Assembly (NCBI GenBank): GCA_900551505.1
Contig: URWK01000088.1
Span: forward strand, 1-5,911
From: an uncultured Ruminococcus sp.
GTDB lineage: Bacteria; Bacillota; Clostridia; Oscillospirales; Ruminococcaceae
Direction: 5' to 3'
Length of the DNA stretch: 5,911 nucleotides
Below are positions 1-5,070 of this stretch, piece after piece. The notes beneath the pieces are model-generated. The model did not search any database, had not been told where the DNA came from, and worked only from the letters and a program-made list of their open reading frames with translations. Position 1 is the stretch's first letter. Each line of letters opens with the position of its first letter. The position numbers and the translations under genes are program-made.

Positions 1-30
1 TGCAAGTACTAATCGGTCGAGGGCTTATCC
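1..30 (+). rRNA. 23S ribosomal RNA, 3' end (partial)
   Basis: The first 30 bases match the conserved 3' terminus of clostridial 23S rRNA, with the segment ACTAATCGGTCGAGGGCTTA before the mature end. The rest of the gene lies to the left of the window. The exact 3' end cannot be fixed because the precursor processing stem needs the missing 5' side; about 28-30 is the best estimate. It is followed by a 139-base spacer, then tRNAs and 5S rRNA, so this is the distal part of an rRNA operon. Confidence 0.9.
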
Positions 31-124
31 AAGAGTATTGTGTGAGAATCTCTTTAAAAGTTGCATGAAATTCGTTTGAAAATCTGTTCAGTTTTGAAGG
101 TGCTTTCAAAAAAATAAAAAAGTC

Positions 125-153
125 TTGACATTGACAAAAAAGTATGGTATAAT
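125..153 (+). promoter_or_regulatory. Strong SigA-type promoter for the tRNA-5S-tRNA unit
   Basis: The -35 box TTGACA (125-130) and the -10 box TATAAT (148-153) are both perfect and separated by exactly 17 bases. A TGG precedes the -10 box, giving an extended -10. A second TTGACA follows directly at 131-136, but it would leave only an 11-base spacer. Transcription should start near 160, about 10 bases before tRNA-Lys. The tRNA/5S segment can therefore be made independently of the upstream 16S-23S transcript. Confidence 0.85.
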
Positions 154-169
154 AAATACCGTCTTAAAT

Positions 170-242
170 GCACCATTAGCTCAGTTGGTAGAGCAACTGA
201 CTCTTAATCAGTGGGTCCTGGGTTCGAGTCCCCGATGGTGCA
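170..242 (+). tRNA. tRNA-Lys (anticodon CTT)
   Basis: A complete cloverleaf is present. The acceptor stem GCACCAT pairs with ATGGTGC (235-241), the D-arm contains AGCTCAGTTGGTAGAGC, the anticodon stem is ACTGA/TCAGT around loop CTCTTAA with CTT at 203-205, and the T-arm carries GGTTCGAGTCC. It reads AAG codons as lysine. The discriminator is A242 and the following bases are CTA, so the 3' CCA is not encoded and must be added by tRNA nucleotidyltransferase. It is the first gene after the internal promoter. Confidence 0.95.
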
Positions 243-249
243 CTAAAGA

Positions 250-321
250 GGCCCGTTGGTCAAGTGGTTAAGACTCCGCCCTCTCACGGCGGCATCATGA
301 GTTCGAATCTCGTACGGGTCA
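250..321 (+). tRNA. tRNA-Glu (anticodon CTC)
   Basis: The acceptor stem GGCCCGT pairs with ACGGGTC (314-320) with one G-T wobble. The anticodon stem is CCGCC/GGCGG around loop CTCTCAC, with CTC at 283-285, so it reads GAG as glutamate. The T-arm has GAGTTCGAATCTC. The discriminator A321 is followed by CTT, so CCA is not encoded. It lies 7 bases after tRNA-Lys and 49 bases before 5S rRNA, consistent with one precursor transcript. Confidence 0.95.
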
Positions 322-370
322 CTTAAAAAGAGGATTCATGACAGTGAGATAAAATTAAAGTTAATAAGTT

Positions 371-488
371 AGCCGGTGTTGATGGCGATGAGGTTCCACC
401 CGTTCCCATACCGAACACGGAAGTTAAGCTCATCAGTGTCGAAGATACTTGGTTGGTAACGACCTGGAAAAATAGAGCGATGCCGGCA
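371..488 (+). rRNA. rrf: 5S ribosomal RNA
   Basis: The core CCCGTTCCCATACCGAACAC, followed by GGAAGTTAAGC, is the conserved loop B/C region of bacterial 5S rRNA. Terminal helix I forms between GCCGGT (372-377) and GCCGGC (482-487). The length of about 117 bases is normal. The ends are set by helix I and may be off by a base or two. It is separated from 23S by two tRNA genes instead of following it directly, and is followed by a CAT-anticodon tRNA. Confidence 0.93.
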
Positions 489-500
489 CTTAAATAAAAG

Positions 501-539
501 TCAAAGTCAGAAGTCAGTAAGTTGGTTTCTGACTGTTGA
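501..539 (+). other. Hairpin between 5S rRNA and the downstream tRNA
   Basis: AGTCAGAA (505-512) pairs with TTCTGACT (527-534). Skipping a single bulged G (535), TCAA (501-504) pairs with TTGA (536-539), giving about 12 pairs around a 14-base loop. No T-tract follows, so it is unlikely to be a terminator. A processing site for cutting the 5S and tRNA precursors apart is a plausible inferred role. Confidence 0.5.
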
Positions 540-546
540 TTTATAA

Positions 547-623
547 GGGCCTTTAGCTCAGTTGGTTAGAGCATCCGGCTCATAACCGGACGGTCCTGGG
601 TTCGAGTCCCCGAAGGCCCACCA
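547..623 (+). tRNA. tRNA with CAT anticodon, probably tRNA-Ile2 (lysidine type); alternatively elongator tRNA-Met
   Basis: The acceptor stem GGGCCTT pairs with AAGGCCC (613-619), the discriminator is A620 and CCA (621-623) is encoded. The anticodon stem is TCCGG/CCGGA around loop CTCATAA, with CAT at 581-583. The first acceptor pair is G-C and the anticodon stem lacks three G-C pairs, so it is not the initiator tRNA. The GGGCCT acceptor stem resembles that of Firmicute tRNA-Ile(GAT), and C4-G69 with C5-G68 are known recognition pairs for TilS, which converts C34 to lysidine so that the tRNA reads AUA as isoleucine. A plain anticodon-based call would say tRNA-Met. I favour Ile2, but sequence alone does not settle it. 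Confidence 0.9.
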
Positions 624-624
624 T

Positions 625-658
625 AAAAACCTACTCTTTATTAGAGTAGGTTTTTTTT
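625..658 (+). terminator. Intrinsic terminator of the rRNA/tRNA operon
   Basis: CCTACTCT (630-637) pairs perfectly with AGAGTAGG (643-650) around the loop TTATT, flanked by five A and followed by eight T (651-658). The A and T tracts can extend the stem. It starts just after the CCA end of the last tRNA. Confidence 0.92.
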
Positions 659-664
659 ATTTTC

Positions 665-693
665 TTGAAAAGACGGTTTAAGTGTGGTATAAT
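665..693 (+). promoter_or_regulatory. Promoter of the dihydrouridine synthase gene
   Basis: TTGAAA (665-670) and TATAAT (688-693) are separated by 17 bases, with TGG before the -10 box as in the rRNA-region promoter. The expected start is near 700. A ribosome binding site, AGAAAGGA (713-720), follows 6 bases before the ATG at 727. Confidence 0.8.
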
Positions 694-726
694 TTAAAGA
701 TAGAAGCCTTTAAGAAAGGATAATTT

Positions 727-1698
727 ATGGAAACAGTAAACATAGGAAAAGTTAAGATAAAGAAAACAGCTGTACTTGCACCGATGGCATCAGTGGCGGA
801 CAGAGCTTACAGAATACTAAATAAGCAGTTCGGGGCATCGTTCGTGGTAAGTGAATTGATTTCTGCGAAAGGACTTTGTTATAATGACAAGAATACCGCA
901 GAATTATGTCAGATAACGGAAACAGAAAGACCTATGGCATTGCAGATTTTCGGAAGCGAGCCGGATTTTATGGCGAAAGGTGCGGAAATTTGCATGAAAT
1001 TTAAACCGGAAATAATTGATATAAATATGGGTTGTCCGGTGCCGAAGGTGGTAAATAATAATTCCGGAAGTGCATTGATGAAGAATGTACCTTTGGCGGT
1101 CGAGATAGTAAAGGCGGTAAAGAATGTTGCAGATGTGCCGGTAACGGTCAAATTCCGTAAAGGTTGGGATGACAATTCAGTTAATGCGGTTGAGTTTGCC
1201 AAAGCCATGGAGCAAGCCGGAGCAGATGCGATTACCGTTCATGGCAGAACCAAGAAAGAAATGTATTCGGGAAAAGCCGACTGGGATATTATCAGGCAAG
1301 TAAAGGAAAGTGTTGCTGTTCCGGTAATCGGGAACGGAGATGTCTGTGACCTGAAAAGTTGCCTTGATATGTACGAGAAGACAAAATGCGATTTGGTGAT
1401 GATAGGCCGGGCAAGTTATGGCAATCCATGGATATTCAGGGAGATAGACAATTATTTTTCGGGGAAATCGTATATACCGCCTACAGCAGATGAAAAGCTT
1501 GAAACGATTCTTTATCATATAAGGCTTATGCTTGAGAATTCAAGAGATGAGCTTTCGGGCATGAAGATTGCGAGAAAGCACGTTGCATGGTATATAAAGG
1601 GTATAAGGAACGCAAGCGAAATCAGAAACAAGTGTTATCAGCTTACAACATATAGGGAAGCGGAAGAATTAATTCAGTCAATCAGGGAAGACTTGTAA
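727..1698 (+). CDS. dusB: tRNA-dihydrouridine synthase (Dus family, DusB-like)
   Basis: This 323-residue flavoenzyme would use NAD(P)H to reduce specific uridines in tRNA D-loops to dihydrouridine in the cytoplasm. The N-terminal TIM barrel begins with LAPMASVADRAYR (17-29), where LAPM is the usual FMN-binding start. The catalytic motif INMGCPVPKVV (99-109) contains Cys103, the expected proton donor. VKFRKGW (141-147) and VHGRT (171-175) supply lysine, arginine and histidine for flavin and RNA contact. GNGDV (202-206) and IGRASYGNPW (226-235) form the FMN phosphate site. A helical C-terminal RNA-binding part follows (about 255-323). The ATG is supported by AGAAAGGA 6 bases upstream and the length is typical. 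It has its own promoter after the operon terminator and appears monocistronic. The DusB label reflects the usual Firmicute type; the target uridine cannot be read from sequence. Confidence 0.93.
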   Translation: METVNIGKVKIKKTAVLAPMASVADRAYRILNKQFGASFVVSELISAKGLCYNDKNTAELCQITETERPMALQIFGSEPDFMAKGAEICMKFKPEIIDINMGCPVPKVVNNNSGSALMKNVPLAVEIVKAVKNVADVPVTVKFRKGWDDNSVNAVEFAKAMEQAGADAITVHGRTKKEMYSGKADWDIIRQVKESVAVPVIGNGDVCDLKSCLDMYEKTKCDLVMIGRASYGNPWIFREIDNYFSGKSYIPPTADEKLETILYHIRLMLENSRDELSGMKIARKHVAWYIKGIRNASEIRNKCYQLTTYREAEELIQSIREDL

Positions 1699-1727
1699 AC
1701 AGACGGGGTTATAAGTTGCGGAAGAAT

Positions 1728-1794
1728 GGGGCGGGGGGGGGGGGAAACAGAGAAAAAAGGCGAAACGGCGGAAAAAAAAAAAAATACCCCCCCC
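1728..1794. repeat. Homopolymer cluster: G4-C-G12, A13 and C8
   Basis: Between the convergent dus and malic enzyme genes lie GGGG (1728-1731), C, a G12 run (1733-1744), a purine-rich stretch, an A13 run (1772-1784) and a C8 run (1787-1794). The G and C runs could pair as an 8-bp G-C stem with a 42-base loop. The T-rich sequence that follows (1799-1826) could then make this a crude terminator for dus, which otherwise has no clear one. The G-rich part could also form a quadruplex. Run lengths may vary in cells or be miscounted in assembly. Confidence 0.6.
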
Positions 1795-1841
1795 GACTAT
1801 ATTTTTATTTATAATTTAATTTTTTAAGCAGTTACGTTATT

Positions 1842-3014
1842 TCAAATTCTTGCTACGCCTGTATCTCTTGCAGCCTGGGCAACAGCCTTTGCTACTGCCT
1901 GAGCAACGTGTCTGTCAAGAGCACTTGGAATAATATAGTCTGCTGAAAGATTTTCTTCAGTAACGAATGATGCAATAGCCTTAGCTGCTGCAATCTTCAT
2001 TTCGTCATTGATGTCGCTTGCACGAACGTCAAGAGCTCCTCTGAAAATGCCCGGGAATGCGAGTACGTTGTTAATCTGGTTCGGGAAGTCGCTTCTGCCT
2101 GTTCCTACTACTGCTGCACCTGCTTCTTTTGCGAGTTCCGGCATAATTTCAGGTGTTGGGTTAGCCATTGGGAAAAGAATTGGTTTTTCTGCCATGTTTT
2201 TTACCATTTCAGGAGTTACACAGTTCGGAGCAGATACACCGATGAACACGTCTGCACCCTTGAGGACTTCTTCAAGAGTACCTTTTCTCATTTCCTTGTT
2301 AGTGATTTCTGCCATTTCTGTCTTTTCTGCATTAAGACCTTCTCTACCCTTGTAGATAGCACCTTTTCTGTCACAGAGAACAACGTCTTTAAGTCCCATA
2401 GCAATCAGGAGCTTGATAATAGCGATACCTGCCGCACCTGCACCGCTTGTTACAACTCTGATTTCGTCAATCTTCTTGCCGACTACTTTAAGAGCGTTGA
2501 GCATAGCTGCAAGTGTTACTACTGCTGTACCGTGCTGGTCGTCATGGAAAATCGGAATATCACAGCATTCTTTAAGCTTTCTTTCGATTTCAAAGCATCT
2601 CGGAGCAGAAATATCTTCAAGGTTTACACCGCCGAAGCTACCTGCAAGAAGCTTTACTGTATTTACAATATCGTCAACATTCTTTGAACGTACACAGAGC
2701 GGAATTGCATCAACATCTCCGAAAGATTTGAAAAGTACACATTTACCTTCCATTACAGGCATACCGGCTTCAGGTCCGATGTCGCCGAGTCCGAGAACTG
2801 CTGTACCGTCAGTTACTACTGCAACGAGGTTTGAACGTCTTGTAAGTTCATAGCTTTTGTTTACGTCCTTCTGGATTTCAAGACAAGGCTGTGCAACACC
2901 CGGTGTATATGCAAGAGAGAGGTCATCTCTTGTTTCAAGCTTAACTCTTGATGTAACTTCAATTTTACCTTTCCATTCAGAATGAAGTCTTAATGATTCC
3001 TTTGCGTAATCCAT
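1842..3014 (-). CDS. Malic enzyme, short bacterial form (NAD(P)-dependent, decarboxylating)
   Basis: This 390-residue protein would oxidatively decarboxylate malate to pyruvate and CO2 while reducing NAD or NADP. YTPGVA (36-41) carries catalytic Tyr36, and TDGTAVLGLGDIG (68-80) and MEGKCVLFK (88-96) follow, with Lys91 the likely general base. LED (132-134) and HDD (157-159) give the divalent metal ligands Glu133, Asp134 and Asp159. The Rossmann motif GAGAAG (191-196) leads to LCDRKG with Asp215. ANPTPE (284-289) and NNVLAFPGIFRGALD (315-329) are family signatures. The length fits the short form without a phosphotransacetylase domain. I chose the ATG at 3012-3014 because MDYAKESLRLH is the usual start and AAAGGAA lies 10 bases upstream. 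An ATG 48 bases further upstream lacks an SD site. Cofactor choice is unresolved. The neighbouring dehydrogenase suggests a shared malate pathway. Confidence 0.93.
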   Translation of the reverse strand: MDYAKESLRLHSEWKGKIEVTSRVKLETRDDLSLAYTPGVAQPCLEIQKDVNKSYELTRRSNLVAVVTDGTAVLGLGDIGPEAGMPVMEGKCVLFKSFGDVDAIPLCVRSKNVDDIVNTVKLLAGSFGGVNLEDISAPRCFEIERKLKECCDIPIFHDDQHGTAVVTLAAMLNALKVVGKKIDEIRVVTSGAGAAGIAIIKLLIAMGLKDVVLCDRKGAIYKGREGLNAEKTEMAEITNKEMRKGTLEEVLKGADVFIGVSAPNCVTPEMVKNMAEKPILFPMANPTPEIMPELAKEAGAAVVGTGRSDFPNQINNVLAFPGIFRGALDVRASDINDEMKIAAAKAIASFVTEENLSADYIIPSALDRHVAQAVAKAVAQAARDTGVARI

Positions 3015-3094
3015 GTTTTTTTCGTTCCTTTCAATTTTAATATTATTCTGCCTGTCGTGCATGATGTCACACTCTTAACAAATGCTGCCCTTAA

Positions 3095-3124
3095 ATAATA
3101 CCAAAATATTAAAATCCGTCTGAA
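3095..3124 (-). promoter_or_regulatory. Candidate extended -10 promoter for malic enzyme
   Basis: On the minus strand, TGG precedes TATTAT (3095-3100). A weak -35-like TTCAGA (3119-3124) sits 18 bases away. The -35 element overlaps the small hairpin at 3111-3132 that may end the upstream dehydrogenase transcript. The start would be near 3088, giving a leader of about 75 bases. The -35 match is only 4 of 6, so this is tentative. Confidence 0.4.
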
Positions 3125-3132
3125 ACGGTTTT
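3111..3132 (-). terminator. Candidate terminator after the LDH/MDH-family gene (weak)
   Basis: AAAA plus CCGT pairs with ACGG plus TTTT, with one bulged base and a 5-base loop (3120-3124). On the minus strand the stem is followed by a TTTTAATATTTT-type tail, and on the plus strand by TTTTTATTATTATTT, so it could act in both directions. With four G-C pairs it is weak. Confidence 0.4.
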
Positions 3133-3143
3133 TATTATTATTT

Positions 3144-3184
3144 AAGGTCTGCCTCTTTTTTATCAAAGAAGCAAGACCTTTTTT
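3144..3184 (+). terminator. Terminator-like hairpin pointing along the plus strand
   Basis: AAGGTCT (3144-3150) pairs with AGACCTT (3174-3180), continued by GC/GC and TCTTT/AAAGA, with one bulge and one mismatch around a short loop. A T-run (3179-3184) lies on the plus-strand side only. In minus-strand RNA the C-A mismatch becomes G-U and the stem is stronger, but it is followed by AAATAATAATAAAAA rather than a U-tract. For the dehydrogenase mRNA it is therefore a stable 3' hairpin more than a classical terminator. Confidence 0.5.
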
Positions 3185-3200
3185 CACATTATTTTATAAA

Positions 3201-4160
3201 TCAGATTCCTGCGTCCTTGATAATCTTCTTGAGAGTATCGGCAGAAGCTACAAGCTTTTCCTTTTCTTCTTCTGTGATGTCAGGATAGATTTCACCTTCG
3301 ATGCCCTTTGCACCTACGATGAACGGAAGGCTGATACATACATCGCTGATACCGCAGTAATCATTGTCGATGAGAGTTGAAACGGAAAGTACAGACTTTT
3401 CGTCACGAATGATACATTCACAAATTTTCTTTACAGACATTGCGATTGCATAGTAAGTTGCACCCTTCATCTTGATTACGTTAGCACCGGATTCTCTTAC
3501 GTTCTGTTCAATCTTTTCTTTGTCTTCAGGTGAACAGTTTCTTGATTCTCCGTCAAGTCTGCTCTTGTATGTTGTGATAGGCATACCGCCGATTGTAGCG
3601 AGTGACCATGGAATCATTGAAGAATCGCCATGTTCGCCGAATACATAGCCGTGAACGCTCTTTGCAGAAACGCCGAAGTATTCTGAAAGTGAAGCTCTGA
3701 AACGGCTTGAATCGAGGAGTGTGCCTGTACCGATAACCTGATTCTTCGGAAGACCTGTTGACTTGATGAAAGCGTATGTAAGAATGTCAACCGGATTACT
3801 TACAACAACGTAAATTGCGTTAGGAGATTCTGCAACGAGTTCCTTTGCGATTGAATTTATGATTTTAACGTTTGTGTTTACGAGGTCAAGACGTGTCATA
3901 CCCGGTTTTCTTGCAGCACCTGAAGTAATAACAACGATATCTGAATTCTTTGTATCAGCGTATTCGCCGTAGTGAATGTTTACGGTATGATGAGCGAGTG
4001 AAGTTCCCTGATAAATATCCATTGCTTCGCCCTTTGCCTTAGGAACGTTGATGTCAACGAGTACGATTTCACCTGCAAGACCTTCGAGAGTAAGAGTATA
4101 GGCAATTGTAGCACCTACATTACCTGCACCGACAATAGTGATTTTTTTGCTTCTGTTCAT
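3201..4160 (-). CDS. LDH/MDH-family NAD-dependent 2-hydroxyacid dehydrogenase: L-lactate dehydrogenase-like, possibly malate dehydrogenase
   Basis: The 319-residue protein has the Rossmann motif GAGNVG (11-16) with Asp36 closing strand 2, as in NAD-binding members. Catalytic residues are Arg90, Asn122, Asp150, Arg153 and His177 (in GEHGDS). The stretches GTLLDSSRFR, GEHGDS and KGATYY resemble L-lactate dehydrogenases. However, the specificity loop reads ARKPGMTRLDL: Arg84 sits where LDHs have Gln102, and Met88 where LDHs usually have Glu107. Arg at position 102 is the classic determinant for oxaloacetate/malate. The enzyme may therefore interconvert malate and oxaloacetate, which fits malic enzyme just downstream; pyruvate/lactate activity is the alternative. 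Automatic annotation would probably say L-lactate dehydrogenase. The ATG is supported by AGGAGG (4170-4175) 9 bases upstream. The gene has its own promoter and a long leader. Confidence 0.9.
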   Translation of the reverse strand: MNRSKKITIVGAGNVGATIAYTLTLEGLAGEIVLVDINVPKAKGEAMDIYQGTSLAHHTVNIHYGEYADTKNSDIVVITSGAARKPGMTRLDLVNTNVKIINSIAKELVAESPNAIYVVVSNPVDILTYAFIKSTGLPKNQVIGTGTLLDSSRFRASLSEYFGVSAKSVHGYVFGEHGDSSMIPWSLATIGGMPITTYKSRLDGESRNCSPEDKEKIEQNVRESGANVIKMKGATYYAIAMSVKKICECIIRDEKSVLSVSTLIDNDYCGISDVCISLPFIVGAKGIEGEIYPDITEEEKEKLVASADTLKKIIKDAGI

Positions 4161-4169
4161 AGCAATAAT

Positions 4170-4175
4170 CCTCCT
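4170..4175 (-). promoter_or_regulatory. Ribosome binding site of the LDH/MDH-family gene
   Basis: The minus strand reads AGGAGG, a perfect anti-SD complement, 9 bases before the ATG at 4158-4160. It fixes the start codon. Confidence 0.85.
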
Positions 4176-4209
4176 GCTTATTCATAATCTTTATATTTTT
4201 TGGCACTTT

Positions 4210-4229
4210 TTCCTTTATGGATAAAGGAA
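4210..4229. promoter_or_regulatory. Perfect 9-2-9 palindrome in the dehydrogenase leader
   Basis: TTCCTTTAT (4210-4218) is the exact reverse complement of ATAAAGGAA (4221-4229), with only GG between. It lies about 50 bases before the ATG and about 85 bases downstream of the predicted transcription start. It could be an operator that blocks elongation or an mRNA stem-loop. No U-tract follows on the minus strand, so it is not a simple terminator. It does not match the Rex consensus TTGTTAANNNNTTAACAA. Confidence 0.5.
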
Positions 4230-4320
4230 CACCCCGAAATGCCAGCGGTTTTCATATAACAGCAACCGGCAGAAACAGACTGTCAGTTGAGATAACTTGA
4301 AAATTTCAAAATTCAAATTA

Positions 4321-4349
4321 AGTATAACATATTTCCCGATGGATTGCAA
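4321..4349 (-). promoter_or_regulatory. Promoter of the LDH/MDH-family gene
   Basis: Read on the minus strand, TTGCAA (4344-4349) and TATACT (4321-4326) are 17 bases apart, with TGT before the -10 box (extended -10). The start would be near 4314, giving an untranslated leader of about 154 bases. Confidence 0.72.
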
Positions 4350-4458
4350 CAACAAAAAATTGAAAAATAATATATTCTGTCGGAATCTATGTCTGTTTTT
4401 TATGTAGGTTTATGGAAATCGGTTTTCTTTACAAAACTGCAAGCTGAAAAATCTTAAT

Positions 4459-4492
4459 AAAACAAAGTTTATCGGTTATAATTCTTTGTTTT
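4459..4492 (-). terminator. Putative terminator of the DUF2809-phosphoesterase operon
   Basis: AAAACAAAG (4459-4467) is the exact reverse complement of CTTTGTTTT (4484-4492). An inner TTAT/ATAA pairing is possible in the 16-base loop. On the minus strand the T-rich arm is followed by ATTAAGATTTTT. It begins about 65 bases after the phosphoesterase stop codon. The stem is AT-rich, so its strength is uncertain. Confidence 0.5.
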
Positions 4493-4557
4493 GCAAAAAT
4501 ATTTTGTGTCCTCATAAGAATTAATCATGTTTATTGTATATGAATCCTTACATTTTC

Positions 4558-5070
4558 TTAACATTCGGCAATAAGTTTTTTGATTTCAGAAAATTCCACA
4601 GGTCTGTAATCAATCCTTTCAACGCTTACACAAGCACTCTGATTTGAAACTGTCTTGTAAATCGGATTTGAATGAATGTGACCGAAGATATTCGCATAAG
4701 GCATATTAGTATTTACATACATCGGCTCATGGGAAAGTATCCAGAAATTTTCATATATAACCGGAAACCTGCTCACTTCTTCAAAACCACATTCCCTGTA
4801 CCAATTCGGCGTGTGTTCGTCATGGTTGCCCATGACTAATATTTTTTTGCCGTTAAGGGACTTACAAATATTCATTGTCTTCTCTTTTCCGTAAAAGCTG
4901 AAATCCCCCAGCATAAAAACCGTATCGGCTTCAGATACCGTATTGTTCCAGTTTTTTATAAGCACCTTGTCCATTTCCTCAACATTTCCAAAAGGTCTGT
5001 TCTCATATTCAATTATGTTCTTATGCCCGAAATGTGTATCTGCTATAAAATAAATGCTTACAACAATCAC
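4558..5070 (-). CDS. Calcineurin-like metallophosphoesterase
   Basis: The 170-residue protein is a compact two-metal phosphoesterase, probably cytoplasmic as no signal peptide is visible. With the chosen start, the metal-binding motifs appear in order: ADTHFGH with Asp11 and His13, LGDF with Asp56, GNHDE with Asn82 and His83, SHEP with His114, and GHIH with His131 and His133. All expected ligands are present, so it should be active; the substrate is unknown. I start it at GTG (5068-5070). This start overlaps the TGA of the upstream gene by 4 bases (GTGA), preceded by AAGAAGG, which indicates translational coupling. An in-frame ATG at 5131-5133 would add 21 residues encoded inside the upstream gene and unlike the family. 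The SD-to-GTG spacing is short, so initiation may depend on the upstream ribosome. Confidence 0.87.
   Translation of the reverse strand: MIVVSIYFIADTHFGHKNIIEYENRPFGNVEEMDKVLIKNWNNTVSEADTVFMLGDFSFYGKEKTMNICKSLNGKKILVMGNHDEHTPNWYRECGFEEVSRFPVIYENFWILSHEPMYVNTNMPYANIFGHIHSNPIYKTVSNQSACVSVERIDYRPVEFSEIKKLIAEC

Larger units (their letters stand above)
4161..4557. other. 397-base intergenic region with no gene
   Basis: I see no convincing coding sequence on either strand here. From right to left it holds the putative terminator hairpin of the phosphoesterase operon (4459-4492), an AT-rich stretch (4350-4458), the dehydrogenase promoter (4321-4349), and that gene's leader. The leader contains an AT-rich inverted segment (about 4300-4318), a GC-richer pairing region (about 4240-4275) and the palindrome at 4210-4229. 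No known riboswitch fold was recognised. Confidence 0.6.

Noticed and set aside
92..111. Hairpin TTTTGAA/TTCAAAA after 23S as a terminator
   Set aside because: The stem is short, contains one G-C pair, and is followed by A-rich rather than T-rich sequence, so termination before the internal promoter is not supported.
909..1518. Open frames on the minus strand inside the dihydrouridine synthase gene (909-1208, 1177-1518)
   Set aside because: They lie fully antisense to a well-supported enzyme gene, have no SD sites or recognisable domains, and read like complement artefacts.
2008..2853. Open frames on the plus strand inside the malic enzyme gene (2008-2355, 2413-2853)
   Set aside because: They are rich in Ser, Pro, Ala and Thr as expected from reading a coding gene backwards, with no domain or ribosome binding site.
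3060..3062. Upstream ATG as start of malic enzyme
   Set aside because: It would add 16 residues unlike the family and lacks a good SD site, whereas the ATG at 3012-3014 has AAAGGAA upstream and a typical N-terminus.
2990..3187. A 65-residue minus-strand frame starting with GTG between the dehydrogenase and malic enzyme genes
   Set aside because: It reads through two hairpins and the malic enzyme promoter and overlaps that gene's start in another frame; composition is non-protein-like and no SD site supports it.
4240..4275. Riboswitch in the dehydrogenase leader
   Set aside because: Some pairing is possible, but I could not match it to any known riboswitch consensus and no expression platform with a U-tract is visible.
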